Source of the DNA: Symbiodinium microadriaticum
Taxonomy: Eukaryota; Sar; Dinophyceae; Suessiales; Symbiodiniaceae
Assembly: GCA_001939145.1 (NCBI GenBank)
Contig: LSRX01001107.1
Coordinates: 46,004-110,003, forward strand
DNA: 64,000 nucleotides
Reading direction: 5' to 3'
Numbering within the stretch: the first letter of the stretch is position 1; each line of letters begins with the position of its first letter. Positions 42,798 to 53,364 of this stretch are shown here, piece by piece. A program made the position numbers and the translations under genes. The notes below the pieces were generated by a model. That model ran no database searches and was not told the origin of the DNA. It saw only the letters and a list, made by a program, of their open reading frames with translations.

Positions 42798-42899
42798 GGG
42801 GGAGATTCCGAAAATAAGGGGTACCTTATGTTGGGGTCCTTATAATAAGGATCCTACTATTTAGGTTACTATTAGGGTCCCCTATTTTCGGAAACCCCC
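42798..42899. mobile_element. Short TIR element (MITE-like), copy 2
   Basis: A 102-bp AT-rich element. GGGGGAGATTCCGAAAATAAGG at the left is an imperfect inverted repeat of CCTATTTTCGGAAACCCCC at the right. It is homologous in inverted orientation to the element at 26857-26961. No clear target duplication is seen here. It is non-coding. Confidence 0.72.
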
Positions 42900-44290
42900 A
42901 TATCTCTGCATTTGGCTTTTGAGGTTTGGAAGTGGAGACGATCTGGACTTGCCCATGTGAGCCATCGGCTTCAGTCGATCTCAATGACAAGCTCCTTCTA
43001 GGGATTGAAGACAGGCTCCATGCAATCCACGATTGGGTCTCTTAGAGACCGCGAGGGCTGTCAATTCGCAAGTTCGCACATCGAATGCGCGCAGGGCAGA
43101 GGTGATTCAATGATCACGCAAGGAATACCGTGGAGTTTAATGACTCGCAACGTTCAATCCCTTGTAAGGCCTGCAAAGCATCTCTTAAACGACCCTGATA
43201 CAACAACGCTTTCGGAGTTGCCAGGGAGGCGTCAATGGAGGGGCTTGAGACCTTTCGACACTTCTGGAAGCGGGCGATTGGTCGCCATGAAACTAGGACC
43301 GCAAGGGCATCTAGCTGCTACATGTCCACGCAGCGAAGCACAGATAAACAGATAGGCAAGGTAGTCAGGCAAGCACGCTGGTAGATAGTTATACAATGAC
43401 AGGGATTGAGATCAGACGAGCCGGCCGTGCCAACGCCACAACTCGGATCTTGCATGAATGCTCCTGTGCAAAAGTGAGACGCCCGCCGGTCCACTGTTCG
43501 ATTGAATCGGCCACCGTTACATGCAGAATGCAGGCTGAGATGATTCAAGCAAGCCCAAGTGAGGCAGTAAGGCTTCGTTGGTTTCTTGCGCTGCCTCCTT
43601 TCGCCGCTGCCTTTCGAACCGAAGCTGGTCCTGTATTGGAGCGGCAACAGAGGCCAGAACGAGCCGTGCTCTACAGCCTTATCTGATCTCATAGCAGTAC
43701 TGTCTCAGGCCACGGTCATGGCGAGCTCGGATTTCGAAGAGATTGTCAAGAGGCCGGTAGATGAGAGCTCCGGCATTCCAGCCTCAAGTGCTGGTCACAG
43801 TGGCGATCATGATCAGTACCATGACGCTGATGCTGGTGTTGCTGTTTATGATGGAGTTGTTGACTGGTCCGGTGGGGCTAGGGATTGCCCGGACGATGTT
43901 GCTGCTTGTGCATGCTCGAAATCTGAAAGGCGTGACGGAAGTCGTCTCCACAAGCCCCTATGCGCTATCATCTTTGCTACCTTTGTCCTCATCTCCTGTA
44001 AAACTGTTACTGCTTCCGGCACTATAGCGGCTGTGACGGACATCGTCGCCATTCAACAGTCAATCATGATCGTGGCCCTCTTTTGCTGCCCAAACGGATA
44101 GATCCTATGCCTGACATAGCGGACGAAGGTGCTTGGATGCTCGAAGCTCGAAGCCAGGGAAGCCAGTTGCGACCGGCGCTCAGTGCTTGCACAGGAAAGG
44201 ATTCCCTGCAAAGCAGCCTCCGGAAACTCTAAACCCAATTCTGCCATGCCCCATGAACCTCGCCTGGCTTGTCCGAGGAGAGTGTAAACC
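42900..44290. other. Upstream region of the PP1 gene; possible first exons
   Basis: Mostly unassigned. ATG 43718 opens MASSDFEEIVKR, which resembles a PP1 N-terminus. Near 44145 a frame reads RSSKPGKPV before a GC donor, like the PGK segment that precedes the first firm PP1 exon. Both are tentative. The join from the second into 44363 would be phase-consistent. Confidence 0.35.
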
Positions 44291-44330
44291 TGCCATGCCT
44301 GCCTTGTGCGAGTGTGTGAGTCGAAACCCG
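44291..44330 (+). repeat. Dispersed repeat, third copy
   Basis: TGCCATGCCTGCCTTGTGCGAGTGTGTGAGTCGAAACCC matches the pair at 34811-34983. Here it lies in the presumed first-intron region of the PP1 gene. Confidence 0.7.
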
Positions 44331-44362
44331 AAACCCCTGAGCAGCCTGAATTGAGGTTTGAG

Positions 44363-46850
44363 GAGCAGGAGATCAAGGCTCTATGCCTTCAGGCAGAGCC
44401 CTGCTCCTGTGGGAGTATCTTTCGCGTGGGCTGAGATTGATGGTGCTTCTGCATCTATTTCAGAACAGTAATCTGGTACCCGGGGCAGCACTTCTCCAGA
44501 GCTCTTGATCAGGTCCGGAGCATTTTCCTCTCGCAAAGCCCCTTTTTGGAGCTGGAGGCTCCCGTGCAAGCGCACGAAAGGAGCATTGTGAATGCCCAGC
44601 ACAGCAGAACAAGGCGCCTATGAACATCTGCGGGGACGTTCATGGGCCGCGCCCTTTACAGTGAGGTCGCTGCCGAGTGCCTTCACAAGCAGTCACGATG
44701 CGCGCGCGCACCCGCCGTAAGGCAGTTTCACGACCTGCTTCGAATGTTCGAGTATGGAGGGTTTCCGTCCATGCCCCGGAGGACTCAGGCAGCCTGGAGG
44801 CGAAGGGAGAGTCTGAGGGAAACGCATTCCCAAGGCCCAATAGCAACTATCTTTTTCTTGGCGACTACGTGGATCGAGGCATGGCATGTACTGGATCAAG
44901 CGCAGCTGCGTCGCGTTCACGAGGGATGTGCGCAAGGTAAGCAAAGCCTTGAGACAATCGTGCTCCTCTTTGCATACAAGGCCAGTTTGCTCACGCACAG
45001 CTGTGGTCACTGAATTTGCGAGCCAGCATTGCCGTGCAAGCCACCCACCGGGAGGCCCTACATCCAGAAAACTTTTTCTTGCTTCGCAGCGCCCTCGTGT
45101 GTAGAGTGTAGACATGATTCTTTTGCATTTGAGTCATGTCAATAAGACAACTCTGGCACGGTGCCCTTGTCCCCCAACCACCTCTCATTACAATGTGTTG
45201 GCAGCCATGTTGACTTCACTGTACGTTTGCTGGCTTCGCTCGAGGTGGCAACCATGAGAGTGCGTCGATTACGCGCATCTATGGGTTTTATGATGAATGC
45301 AAGCGACGCTTCAACATCAAGCTTTGGAAGAGTTTCTGCGACGCGCGGTGCTCAGTGGGGCCAGCCCCTTGCTTTGCCTGCTTGAGTTCTCCTTCTCCTT
45401 CGAAGAGTGTGAGCGACTTTGAGCGAGGTATTTAATTGCCTGCCAGTTAGTGCCCTGGTCGATGAGCCGCAACCTGAGCTGAGCAGTTTTAACGCAGATT
45501 GGGGAGCGTTGTCCCAAATCCATGTAGCCTCCGCGCAACTGGAGGGATTCTGCCTGAGGAAAGTCATGTGCATGCACGGGGGCCTTTCGCCCGAGCTCCA
45601 GCACTTCGATCAGGCCCCACCATCCGCTCTTCATCGTAGACTTAAGACGAGGGCCGAGGGAACTGAGGGCCGCCCGCGTCTCCCGAGTCTGATCTCTGCC
45701 AGATTCGGAAGATTGTTCGCCCCACAGACGTGCCGGACTCCGGCCTGATCTGCGACCTGTCCGGGTCTCTCTTCTCTGTGATTCTTAAGCTTCTGCTTCA
45801 TCTTAGCCGTGGCCGAGGCTGTGGTCAGATCCTGACAGGCACGACCTCTTCGCTGGTTCACACTCTGACTCACTCTCAGGATCATCTTTGTCATGGTGCT
45901 TCTGCCAATTGGCGAGATGAAGCTACGATTGCCAAGCAAATAGCAGCTGCTCACTCTTCGAAGGTTTTCCGATCAATGTCACGGGTATAGATGCAGCGGC
46001 TTGTTAAGGTGGTGGTTCTGTGTTGCTCCCAGCCACATAGACTGCAGCCGCAGAGAGCCGCCAAGTTCATCTATAACAGAGGGCTCAGGCTTCACATTCG
46101 AGAGGCGCAGGGTGCGGGCTTGCACGTGCGGGTTGCTGCCCTCAAGCCCTTAGCAAGCAGGCTGACAGGCAGGCATGTAAGAGAATAGTCAAGGATTCGG
46201 GGCTTGTCAAGAGAGTGCTGGGAGGGACTACGTCGGCTGGGCTGAGAACGACCGTGGCGTCTCCTATGTGTTTGGGACCCCTTGTAGCCAGATTAAGTTG
46301 CACTGCAAGTTCATAGTTATGGTAAGTGCCGAGTATTTACGGTGCTTGCAGGACCGACGTCGTTGCGGCTTTCCTGAAGCGATACAACCTTGACCTCGTC
46401 TGCCGAGCCCACCAAGTGGTTGAAGACGGGCACAACTGGCAAAATTGTCTGCGAACTCTGTGACCACAGCGGAAGGGAAGAGCTTGCAGCTCTTGCTCTA
46501 GTGCCAGGTACGAGTTTTTCGGCAAGAGGAACCTCGTTGCATGCTCGGCAGGTTGTCCACACAGTGCCTTGGGATTTCTGCACAAAGTGCCGAGGTCACC
46601 TTGTTCAGCGCCCCGAACTATTGTGGCGAGTTCGATAATGCAGGGGCCATGATGACTTTGGATGAGCGCCTCGACTGCACATTCCACTGCGGTTGCATTG
46701 ACCAGCCCATGGCCCACTCTTAGCATCACAAGCTGCACGGAGCCTGTTGCCATCTTACGGCCACATGGCAGGACGCTGATGTGCAAGTTCATCGTCCTGA
46801 AGCCGCCTGGCGAACTCTGGAAAGTGGGTAGTGAGGATAGCAACAGATAG
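44363..46850 (+). CDS. Serine/threonine protein phosphatase PP1-type catalytic subunit, multi-exon
   Basis: Exons in order: 44363-44392, 44513-44557, 44614-44645, 44722-44766, 44835-44878, 44937-44980, 45055-45085, 45245-45342, 45428-45465, 45559-45613, 45703 to about 45758, 46225-46275, 46352-46429, 46508-46535, 46595-46665, 46772-46850. All joins except that between 45758 and 46225 keep phase. Metal and catalytic motifs are intact: [25 protein letters not shown] and [10 protein letters not shown]. The PP1 signatures [12 protein letters not shown] and [10 protein letters not shown] are also present. It would dephosphorylate Ser/Thr on many proteins with regulatory subunits. The expected LWSDP exon (between 45760 and 46224) was not found, and the N-terminal exon(s) are tentative. 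Of 14 resolved introns, 11 start GC, two GT and one GA; all end AG. Confidence 0.93.
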
Positions 46851-47333
46851 GGTCAGATAGAGTAGGCCGGGCCGAGTAGGTGTTGGAGCAGTAGTACATT
46901 ACTTTGTCGATTTCCTTGCTAGGGTGAAAAGCATTGCTACTATTATCGTCTTCGTCGGCCTACTCCGACATCCGCTGATGCTCCAGCTCCTGCTCCTGTT
47001 TCAACTCCTCCTACGCTACTCCTGCTGCGATTACGACGACCGCTACGGCTACGACTGCTCTGCGGCTTCCTTTTGGGTGTGGAATGCCGAACTGGCTGGG
47101 GCTCGGCCCGATGCTGTCCTGTTTCCGAATGTCCTCTCTATGGTACCATCGCATCACTGAAGGCCAATGGTCAAGAGAAAGTGAAAAGGCGAACGGCTCA
47201 GCTTCACAACGGCCATTCCGCCCCTTTGTCCTTGCTTGTCGGTCTCAGGTCTTCTGCGGTCATTGGTTTCTGAGACTCGGCAACCCGAGGGCTACAAAGA
47301 ACACCTCTGACTTCTAGCTATCTCACCAAATGC
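46851..47333. other. No recognisable gene
   Basis: 3' flank of the PP1 gene. Short frames without motifs. Confidence 0.4.
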
Positions 47334-47794
47334 TGGGGGCTCTGGGAGGCAGTTTTACAGGACTGGCTCCGGACGTAGTGTCTTTCCAGGATGTTCAGGA
47401 CATGGCTGTTGCAGCAAAACTGTGCCCAGAGCAAGTGGTCCGCAAGCTGAACTGAAGACAGGCGCAAGGCTACGGCCATGACTCAAGCGTGACCGGTATT
47501 GGCTTCTGGAGCAGATATTGCAACTTTGCGCCACACTTCGTGCAAGCATGCGAGCTGCAGCTTGCCCACGATCTTAGAATGGTGCAATGCACATCAAAGC
47601 CTGCAAGTTATCGCGAGAGCTATGTGCTGCTTCGGAAAACCGTCAACGTTGTTAACCAAACACTGAGTAACTCCAGTGATCGTGACACTGTGTTTCGGAG
47701 ACAAGAGCTCTTGCAGCACATTTTGCCACATCTCACTGCGGAGGCTTGTGAGAAGAACTTCCCTCCCCCAAAATGTGATTTCACTGGCACATAA
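47334..47794 (+). CDS. Possible exons of an unknown gene
   Basis: A + frame at about 47334-47455 (SFTGLAPDVVSFQDVQDMAV, then PEQVVRKLN and a stop) and another at about 47510-47794 (YRESYVLLRKTVNVVNQTL, FRRQELLQHILPHLTAEAC, ending in a stop) both read as helical protein. No family is recognised and no splice join is proven. Confidence 0.35.
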
Positions 47795-48890
47795 GGTCGA
47801 ACGGTAGAATAACATGATTTAAGGCGATAACGGCTTCATGCTTGCAAACCCCACATACATGCAGAGATGCCCAAGAACGGCCGGCTCGGAAGATGATGAC
47901 CTTGGCCGATTGGGAGTTGAGGTGGACGCTGCTGCGGCAGCTCAAGCGTTTGATCCGAAAGATGTTTTCGTACCGCTGGTTCTAGTGACTCGAGTAGCTA
48001 GAGTCAGCTAGATTAGTTGTGAGAGCTGCCACATGACTGAACGGCGAGACATTGTTTGACAGCTTGATGCAGCTAGGACGACAGCTGCTGCCTGGGAATC
48101 AGTCTTGCAGTAAGGGTTGGACTATCCTCTTTCGGAGAGAAGCCTACTGTTAGGACGTGCACTACTGTTTGCAGAAGTGTTGACGCCACCAAAAATACCA
48201 ACACCAGTCTCGGCAACCCCCTCCGAGCCCATCCAAGCAACCACAGCAAGACCCGATTACAATTATACCCATGGGCTCTCCCTTCCGCGTTGCTAGGTCA
48301 CTCAAGCATCAGACAGGAAGCGTGAGATTAAGCAGTTCTGATTGCCCAGCTTCGGCTCGCGATCCAACTTTCCGCGTTTTTCAGTCTCCCGTGTGGCTGT
48401 GGCCGATACCCCTGCAAAAGCAGCACGGTCGACAGCATGACAGATTCTGACAGATGCCAGAGATTCCGGGTGCCAATGGGTGCCATCTTCGCGCTCAGCG
48501 GCTCAGCTTCGGACTCTCAAGGCAGCACCCAAGAGAGTCCAGAGCGACAAATCGAAGAGGCGTTGACGCATCGCAGCTCCAAAGTTGTGCAGATAGGCTT
48601 GACTTGGTCGATGTCGATGATGACTCAATGATGATTTCATGTCGGGCAGGATGACACAGGTAGTTTGTCTGGTCTTCATTACTAGCATTGTAAATGCTCC
48701 AGCTGCTGACTCTAGCTCAGAATATCAACCAGCTGAAATCTGTTTAATGCAGCATGCAGCGCGACGCTCCGGCCCGTGTCCAGGCTTCTGCGGCGCTTGC
48801 GTGCTGCACAGCTGCTAGTTGCTTCTGCATCAGCTGTTTCAAACCCGAGACAGGTGCAAGCTTCAGATAGTCAGAGTGAGCGGTCTCGTG
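47795..48890. other. No recognisable gene
   Basis: About 1.1 kb of unique sequence with CTAG/GCTAGAGT-rich patches near 47990-48020. No supported reading frame. Confidence 0.4.
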
Positions 48891-49406
48891 ATGGCGCTTT
48901 CGTTGCGATGCTTGACGCAGGCTTCCAAGGCAGTGGCACAGGTGGTCTCGCCAGTTTCGCCAAGATCTTTGCAGGTGCCAAAGACTCCCAAAACGCCCAA
49001 AACGCCAAGGACCCCCAATACGCCAATGACGCCACGGAGGCAGGTGCCCTTTGGGCTCCCCGAGGAGGCGATGAAGCGTGCACCGAAGGTCCCCAGTGCA
49101 AGGACTGTACACTTCGATGAAGTGAGCCTCTGCTTGGATGGAGAAAAGTCTTCGGAAGCTGTCCAGCTTCCACTCAGCAAGGCTTGCGCAGGCGAAAGTC
49201 CCAACACCTGTGTGCCAACACCTTCGCTGGCTGAGTTTAGGACAAACCTCCCGGTTTTGTTGGGGCGGCTACGGGCACAGGAGGGTCAGTCACAGCAAGG
49301 CGATGAGAATGGCTCTGCCGAGAGCAGTGCGTTGGCTGCCCAACGCGCTTTCCTCGCCCGACAGTCACATCGTCAAAGCAGAACCCAGTGTCAGTTCGTA
49401 ATTTGA
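48891..49406 (+). CDS. Thr-Pro-repeat protein, disordered (171 aa)
   Basis: From ATG 48891 to TAA in one frame. After about 20 residues comes a run of K/R/N-T-P triplets (residues about 28-46) encoded by a short tandem repeat, followed by polar, Ser/Gln/Glu-rich sequence with few hydrophobic residues, apart from FRTNLPVLLGRLRAQE. Repeated Thr-Pro sites would suit proline-directed kinases. The protein is predicted to be largely disordered. No family is recognised. It may be the last exon of a longer gene. Confidence 0.45.
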   Translation: MALSLRCLTQASKAVAQVVSPVSPRSLQVPKTPKTPKTPRTPNTPMTPRRQVPFGLPEEAMKRAPKVPSARTVHFDEVSLCLDGEKSSEAVQLPLSKACAGESPNTCVPTPSLAEFRTNLPVLLGRLRAQEGQSQQGDENGSAESSALAAQRAFLARQSHRQSRTQCQFVI

Positions 49407-50064
49407 ATCTGTGGCTGCACCAGCAGCAGCGTGGTGTGGCAGTGGCGACATGTACAAGGTGAACGGCTGCATGGCATACGTCGTACGTGCGCTTCGGAAA
49501 TCTTCGAAGCCAATGTGGCCCCACCTTGGTTGCCGCTCCAATCATGACGATGCTGCTGAGTAGGCTGCGGGTGAGAGGTGGCCATGTACAGCTCACGCCA
49601 CCTACTGTAAAGATTTAGCGCCAGGTTTAGGTGCAGTTGTACAGCATCCAGCACCATCACGGCGGCTCTGCTTCAAGACTTGGAAACATGCCAGTGCCAA
49701 GGAAGGACTGGGCGCATTGCATGTACATCTTGACAGGTACCCGTACGCACGTTTACCAGCAACCGGACTCCTCAAACCGGCCCAAGCAGAGATGCTACAA
49801 TTCATTTCATGCTTCTAGTAGCTTCAGAGCCGACTCCAGACATGCTCGAACGGGTGCTCGAACACAAGACAGCTCACAGTGTGTGCATGAGCACCACCTC
49901 AGGAATCAAGCACACGTCTTTTGAGGAGAAAGTATATAGGTTTCCTCTCGTGCCATCCGCTGGGAGGCCAACCAGCATGCTTGTTGTGCTCCTGTCTTTT
50001 CTCGTCCATATCGACACACATTGCTGTAGCCAATTCATCTGACACAAGGCGCTTTTCGTGGACC
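49407..50064. other. No recognisable gene
   Basis: Spacer before the syntaxin gene. Short overlapping frames without motifs. Confidence 0.4.
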
Positions 50065-52060
50065 ATGCTGTCTGCTTCCAGTGATCCATACTATGTGGCC
50101 AGAGAAGAGGTGGCCAAAGCCATGCAGAAGCTCCAAGGCTGGGGCAGGTGAGGCAGGAGTGAAGAGTGCTTTCCAGTCTTGAGGCCTTTTCCCGGAGTGG
50201 CGTCGCCTTCTGCAGACAGAGAACACCGCACGCTCGGAACGCTTCAAGGAGTTGCACTCCGAGCTCGCAGGCGCAGTTTAGCAGTGTCTCTTCTGCAGAG
50301 GTTCCCTGTGTCGGCAAGGTGAGCTAGAGCAGCTGAGCCTGGACTTGGATGATATACATGTAGCTCGGCTGGAGTCCTCGTTTTGGATGCTCTATGGGGC
50401 AGAAGGTGAGACAAAAAGCGGTTCGGTAGGGTGAGCAGTTGCTGTGTTCCAAAGTCTCTTGTCAAGGCCACAATCAGCATGGTCGAAGGCAACCGTGGCA
50501 CCTTCCAGATCAGCGATGCAGAGCTGGCAAGCCGCCGGCGCTTCGTGACGGAGTCGCGTCAAACACTCGAGCAACTTCAGAAGGACTTGGCGGGTCTGCG
50601 AAGTTTGGTCATCACCGTATTCTGGCTTGTTGATCGAAGTGCCAGGACATGCGCGGGCCACAGACACGGGCAAAGCTGGAAAGCGACCAGAAGGTGGAAG
50701 ACAGCTGCAGAACAGATGCCAATAATTTCTGAGAGAACCTCCCGAGATATAAAATAAGTGAGCGCGCGACCTGCACACCACCCAAACCATAGTCCACGGC
50801 ATCTATGACAGACTCCCCGGGACGTTTGCCGAGTAAGTTTTAAGTGTAAGGCTAAGTGCAACTTTGTGCTGTTCTGCGACTCATTTGACAGGCCCTGCTT
50901 TCCAGTGCAGCCTCTAGCGCACGTGCCAGCGGCTTGCTTGGAGATTGGATAGAAGTTCTATAAGTAATCGGCGAGGCCGAATGCCGAGTTGCAAGCGCTT
51001 GTAGTCGTGGGGTTTCTGAATTTGTCTCAGGAGAGGAGCGACAAAGCCGAGCCGTGCAGGAGCCCACGAAATGCAGCTGCAACTTAGCGTGAAACCCTGT
51101 GGGCAGGACAACCAGGCCTTCCTTGACAGGCAAAGGCAGCAACAAGCTCAGCTCATGGCAAGGCAAGACGAGGACCCCACTCGGGTGAGAGCCGAAAAGC
51201 CTCCGACAGAAAGACAGTCTGAGAGAGAAAGAGCAAGACCAAGCAACTCGAGCGTAGTGGCAGCAACTTCGTCTGATCCTGCTTGACGACAGACTTCTCT
51301 GCTCTAAAAACTCGTACTCGTGTCTGACAGTGACTGCTCTTTGGCTTCCTGAAGCATCGATCGGCATGTCTACTATCTCTGCACTTATGCTGATGCCTCT
51401 GATGACCGTATGAAATGGCATCCATGTGCTGCACCTGAGCACAGTTCGCATAGATGAGACATTGGGTGAGGGGTACTGCTGGTTGCAGTGAGGACCTGAC
51501 CGAGCTGTCGCTGAGTGCGCAGAGGTTGGGCAACACAGCTCAGACACTGGGCTGCAAGGCCTTGACCTTTTTTTTCTACCTTCCCCTCGCATCCTTTGAC
51601 CTCGTTTTCTGCATCGGGAAGGATTCTGAATGTTGAGCTCAAGGAGCAGCAGAAACTTCTCGAGGAGCTGGATGAGGCATCGCCGTCTGCGGTGAATTCA
51701 ACTACCTCCTGTGCCATTGATCGGGTCCGCAGGATATTGACAAAGAAGCCGAGAAACTGAACTTTGCCACGAGTCTGCAATCCGCTGTAAAGTTTGAGAC
51801 TCCGATAGTCGCGTGTTGATTGACACCCGTTTCGCATCGCATGAGATCCCATGAGCTCTTTGGAAGGTCATGAAGCGCATGGGAAAGCTTCTCAAAACAA
51901 GCGACAGCAAGCAGTCGCTCCCTCGAAAGTGCTCGTGTGCGCGTGGCTTGAGATCTCCTCGTCTCCTCGACGTGCCCCGCTTGCCTTTGCGAGGCTTTGC
52001 CTGATTATCGGGCTCAGTTGTTTGGTCGCTTTCCTTCTTTTCCTTCTCATCAACACCTGA
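50065..52060 (+). CDS. Syntaxin-6-like Qc-SNARE, ten exons
   Basis: Exons: 50065-50143 (SDPYYVAREEVAKAM), 50220-50270 (RFKELHSELAG), 50319-50350 (ELEQLSLDLD), 50467-50589 (ATISMVEGNRGTF...ELASRRRFV), 51107-51172 (NQAFLDRQRQQQAQL), 51493 to about 51550 (DLTELSLSAQRLGNTA), 51622-51676 (ELKEQQKLLEELDE), 51733-51765 (DIDKEAEKLNF), 51867-51910 (VMKRMGKLLKTSDS), 51994-52060. The first four form the syntaxin-6 N-terminal helical bundle and the next ones the SNARE motif. The last encodes a tail anchor (CLIIGLSCLVAFLLFLL). Such proteins drive fusion of endosome-to-Golgi vesicles with partner SNAREs. Eight introns resolve in phase: six start GC, two GA, none GT. The join near 51550-51622 is not resolved, and an exon may be hidden in 50590-51106. 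Confidence 0.9.
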
Positions 52061-53364
52061 TCCTGGGATTGCTTGAAGATAGCTTTGCTGGTTGGATTCG
52101 ATGGCACGGTACTTGGTACAGTTCTGGTGCCGTGCCAACTTGACCTACCGACTATGCCTACGAGGTTCAGAACCTCTAGGTTTGTACAAACCAGGACATG
52201 GCGACCAAGAGAGGACAGTCATGCGAGCTGGCGCTCAACTCGTTCCTGGTTCGACTTGGTTCAACAGGTTTGGCAACACTGGTTCCAGCAACTTGGCAAA
52301 GCCAGGAGAAAAAGCTGCATGGCGTGCGTCAAAGGTCAGATTTCCCCCCCATACAAAACTTGCGGTTTCTCTGCGCTTTCATCTCAAGCCCTGCAGCCTA
52401 TGATGCCGATGCATGCCGATGCCACGAAAGCCACCTGGACATACCCTTTCATGCCAATATGCCAGCATACGCCCACCTCGACGTAGTGCTTCCCAGCCAT
52501 GGCGGAGCCCAGGGATGGTGACTATCACACCATGGAGCTTTCAAGGCTGGCTGAGGGCGCTCAGGATAACTCGTTCGCAGGGGCAGGTCTCGCATCCATG
52601 CCCGCCCAGGCGAAGCATCCAGATCTCAGACTTGCAGGAGGCGCGCTTCGAACCTGGGTGCGGTGTCGGGCAAGCCAGCATGACACCATATGACACCCAT
52701 ACGGGCTACTTACGTTGCTTCAACTCTCTTGCCTTCCTTCCCGTGATGAACAGGGCCACGAGTCGAAGAGTTTTAATATTGAATAGCAGGAGCTCGACGG
52801 CGCAAGAGATCGGCAGCGACAAGCGGAGGCTGGATGTCGTACTTAGCAACTTACCGTGTCCGGAAGGGTGGAGCTGCTGTCGCACCTTCTATGCGCACAG
52901 ACCTTTGTAAGTTTCTCTTGAAGAGTGCCAATTTCCTTTGCTCCGTAGCGGCATGAAAGAGAGCGAGAGAGACAGAGATAGAGCGAGCGAGGGGCCCTAT
53001 GGGCCTGGGTGCCTTACTCGCCCCCATGACCCGGCGGAAGGAAGAAGAGAGAGCCAGAGATAAGGCGAATACTGAGTATACTGATGTTCAGACATTTCGA
53101 TCGGAGGCATGTTGGATGTGTGGCCAACCGAGCTGTAGCAACACGAATGAGAGAGGGAAGAAAGGGAACGGGGACCCTGTTCCACATGTTACAGAGGTAC
53201 CGTACTGCTACTGCATGGATGAGCAGCAGTTGTGACCTTTCCTCCAATTTCCCACCTCCATTCGTTTCGCACCAAACGGGGTTCGCGACAGCGAGGGGGG
53301 GGGAACCTCCCCCTGAGGCCCGCAGAAAGAAAGTCAGAGAGAGAGAGAGATCCATGCAGCACAG
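52061..53364. other. No recognisable gene; purine-rich patch
   Basis: Contains overlapping frames without motifs and GAGA-rich stretches (52960-53000, 53335-53350). A 449-codon minus frame (53014-54363) crosses coiled-coil exons of the plus strand and is a shadow. Confidence 0.4.

Noticed and set aside
49387..49406. Prenylation (CaaX) signal at the end of the Thr-Pro protein
   Set aside because: The cysteine is fifth, not fourth, from the end (CQFVI), so it is not a CaaX box.
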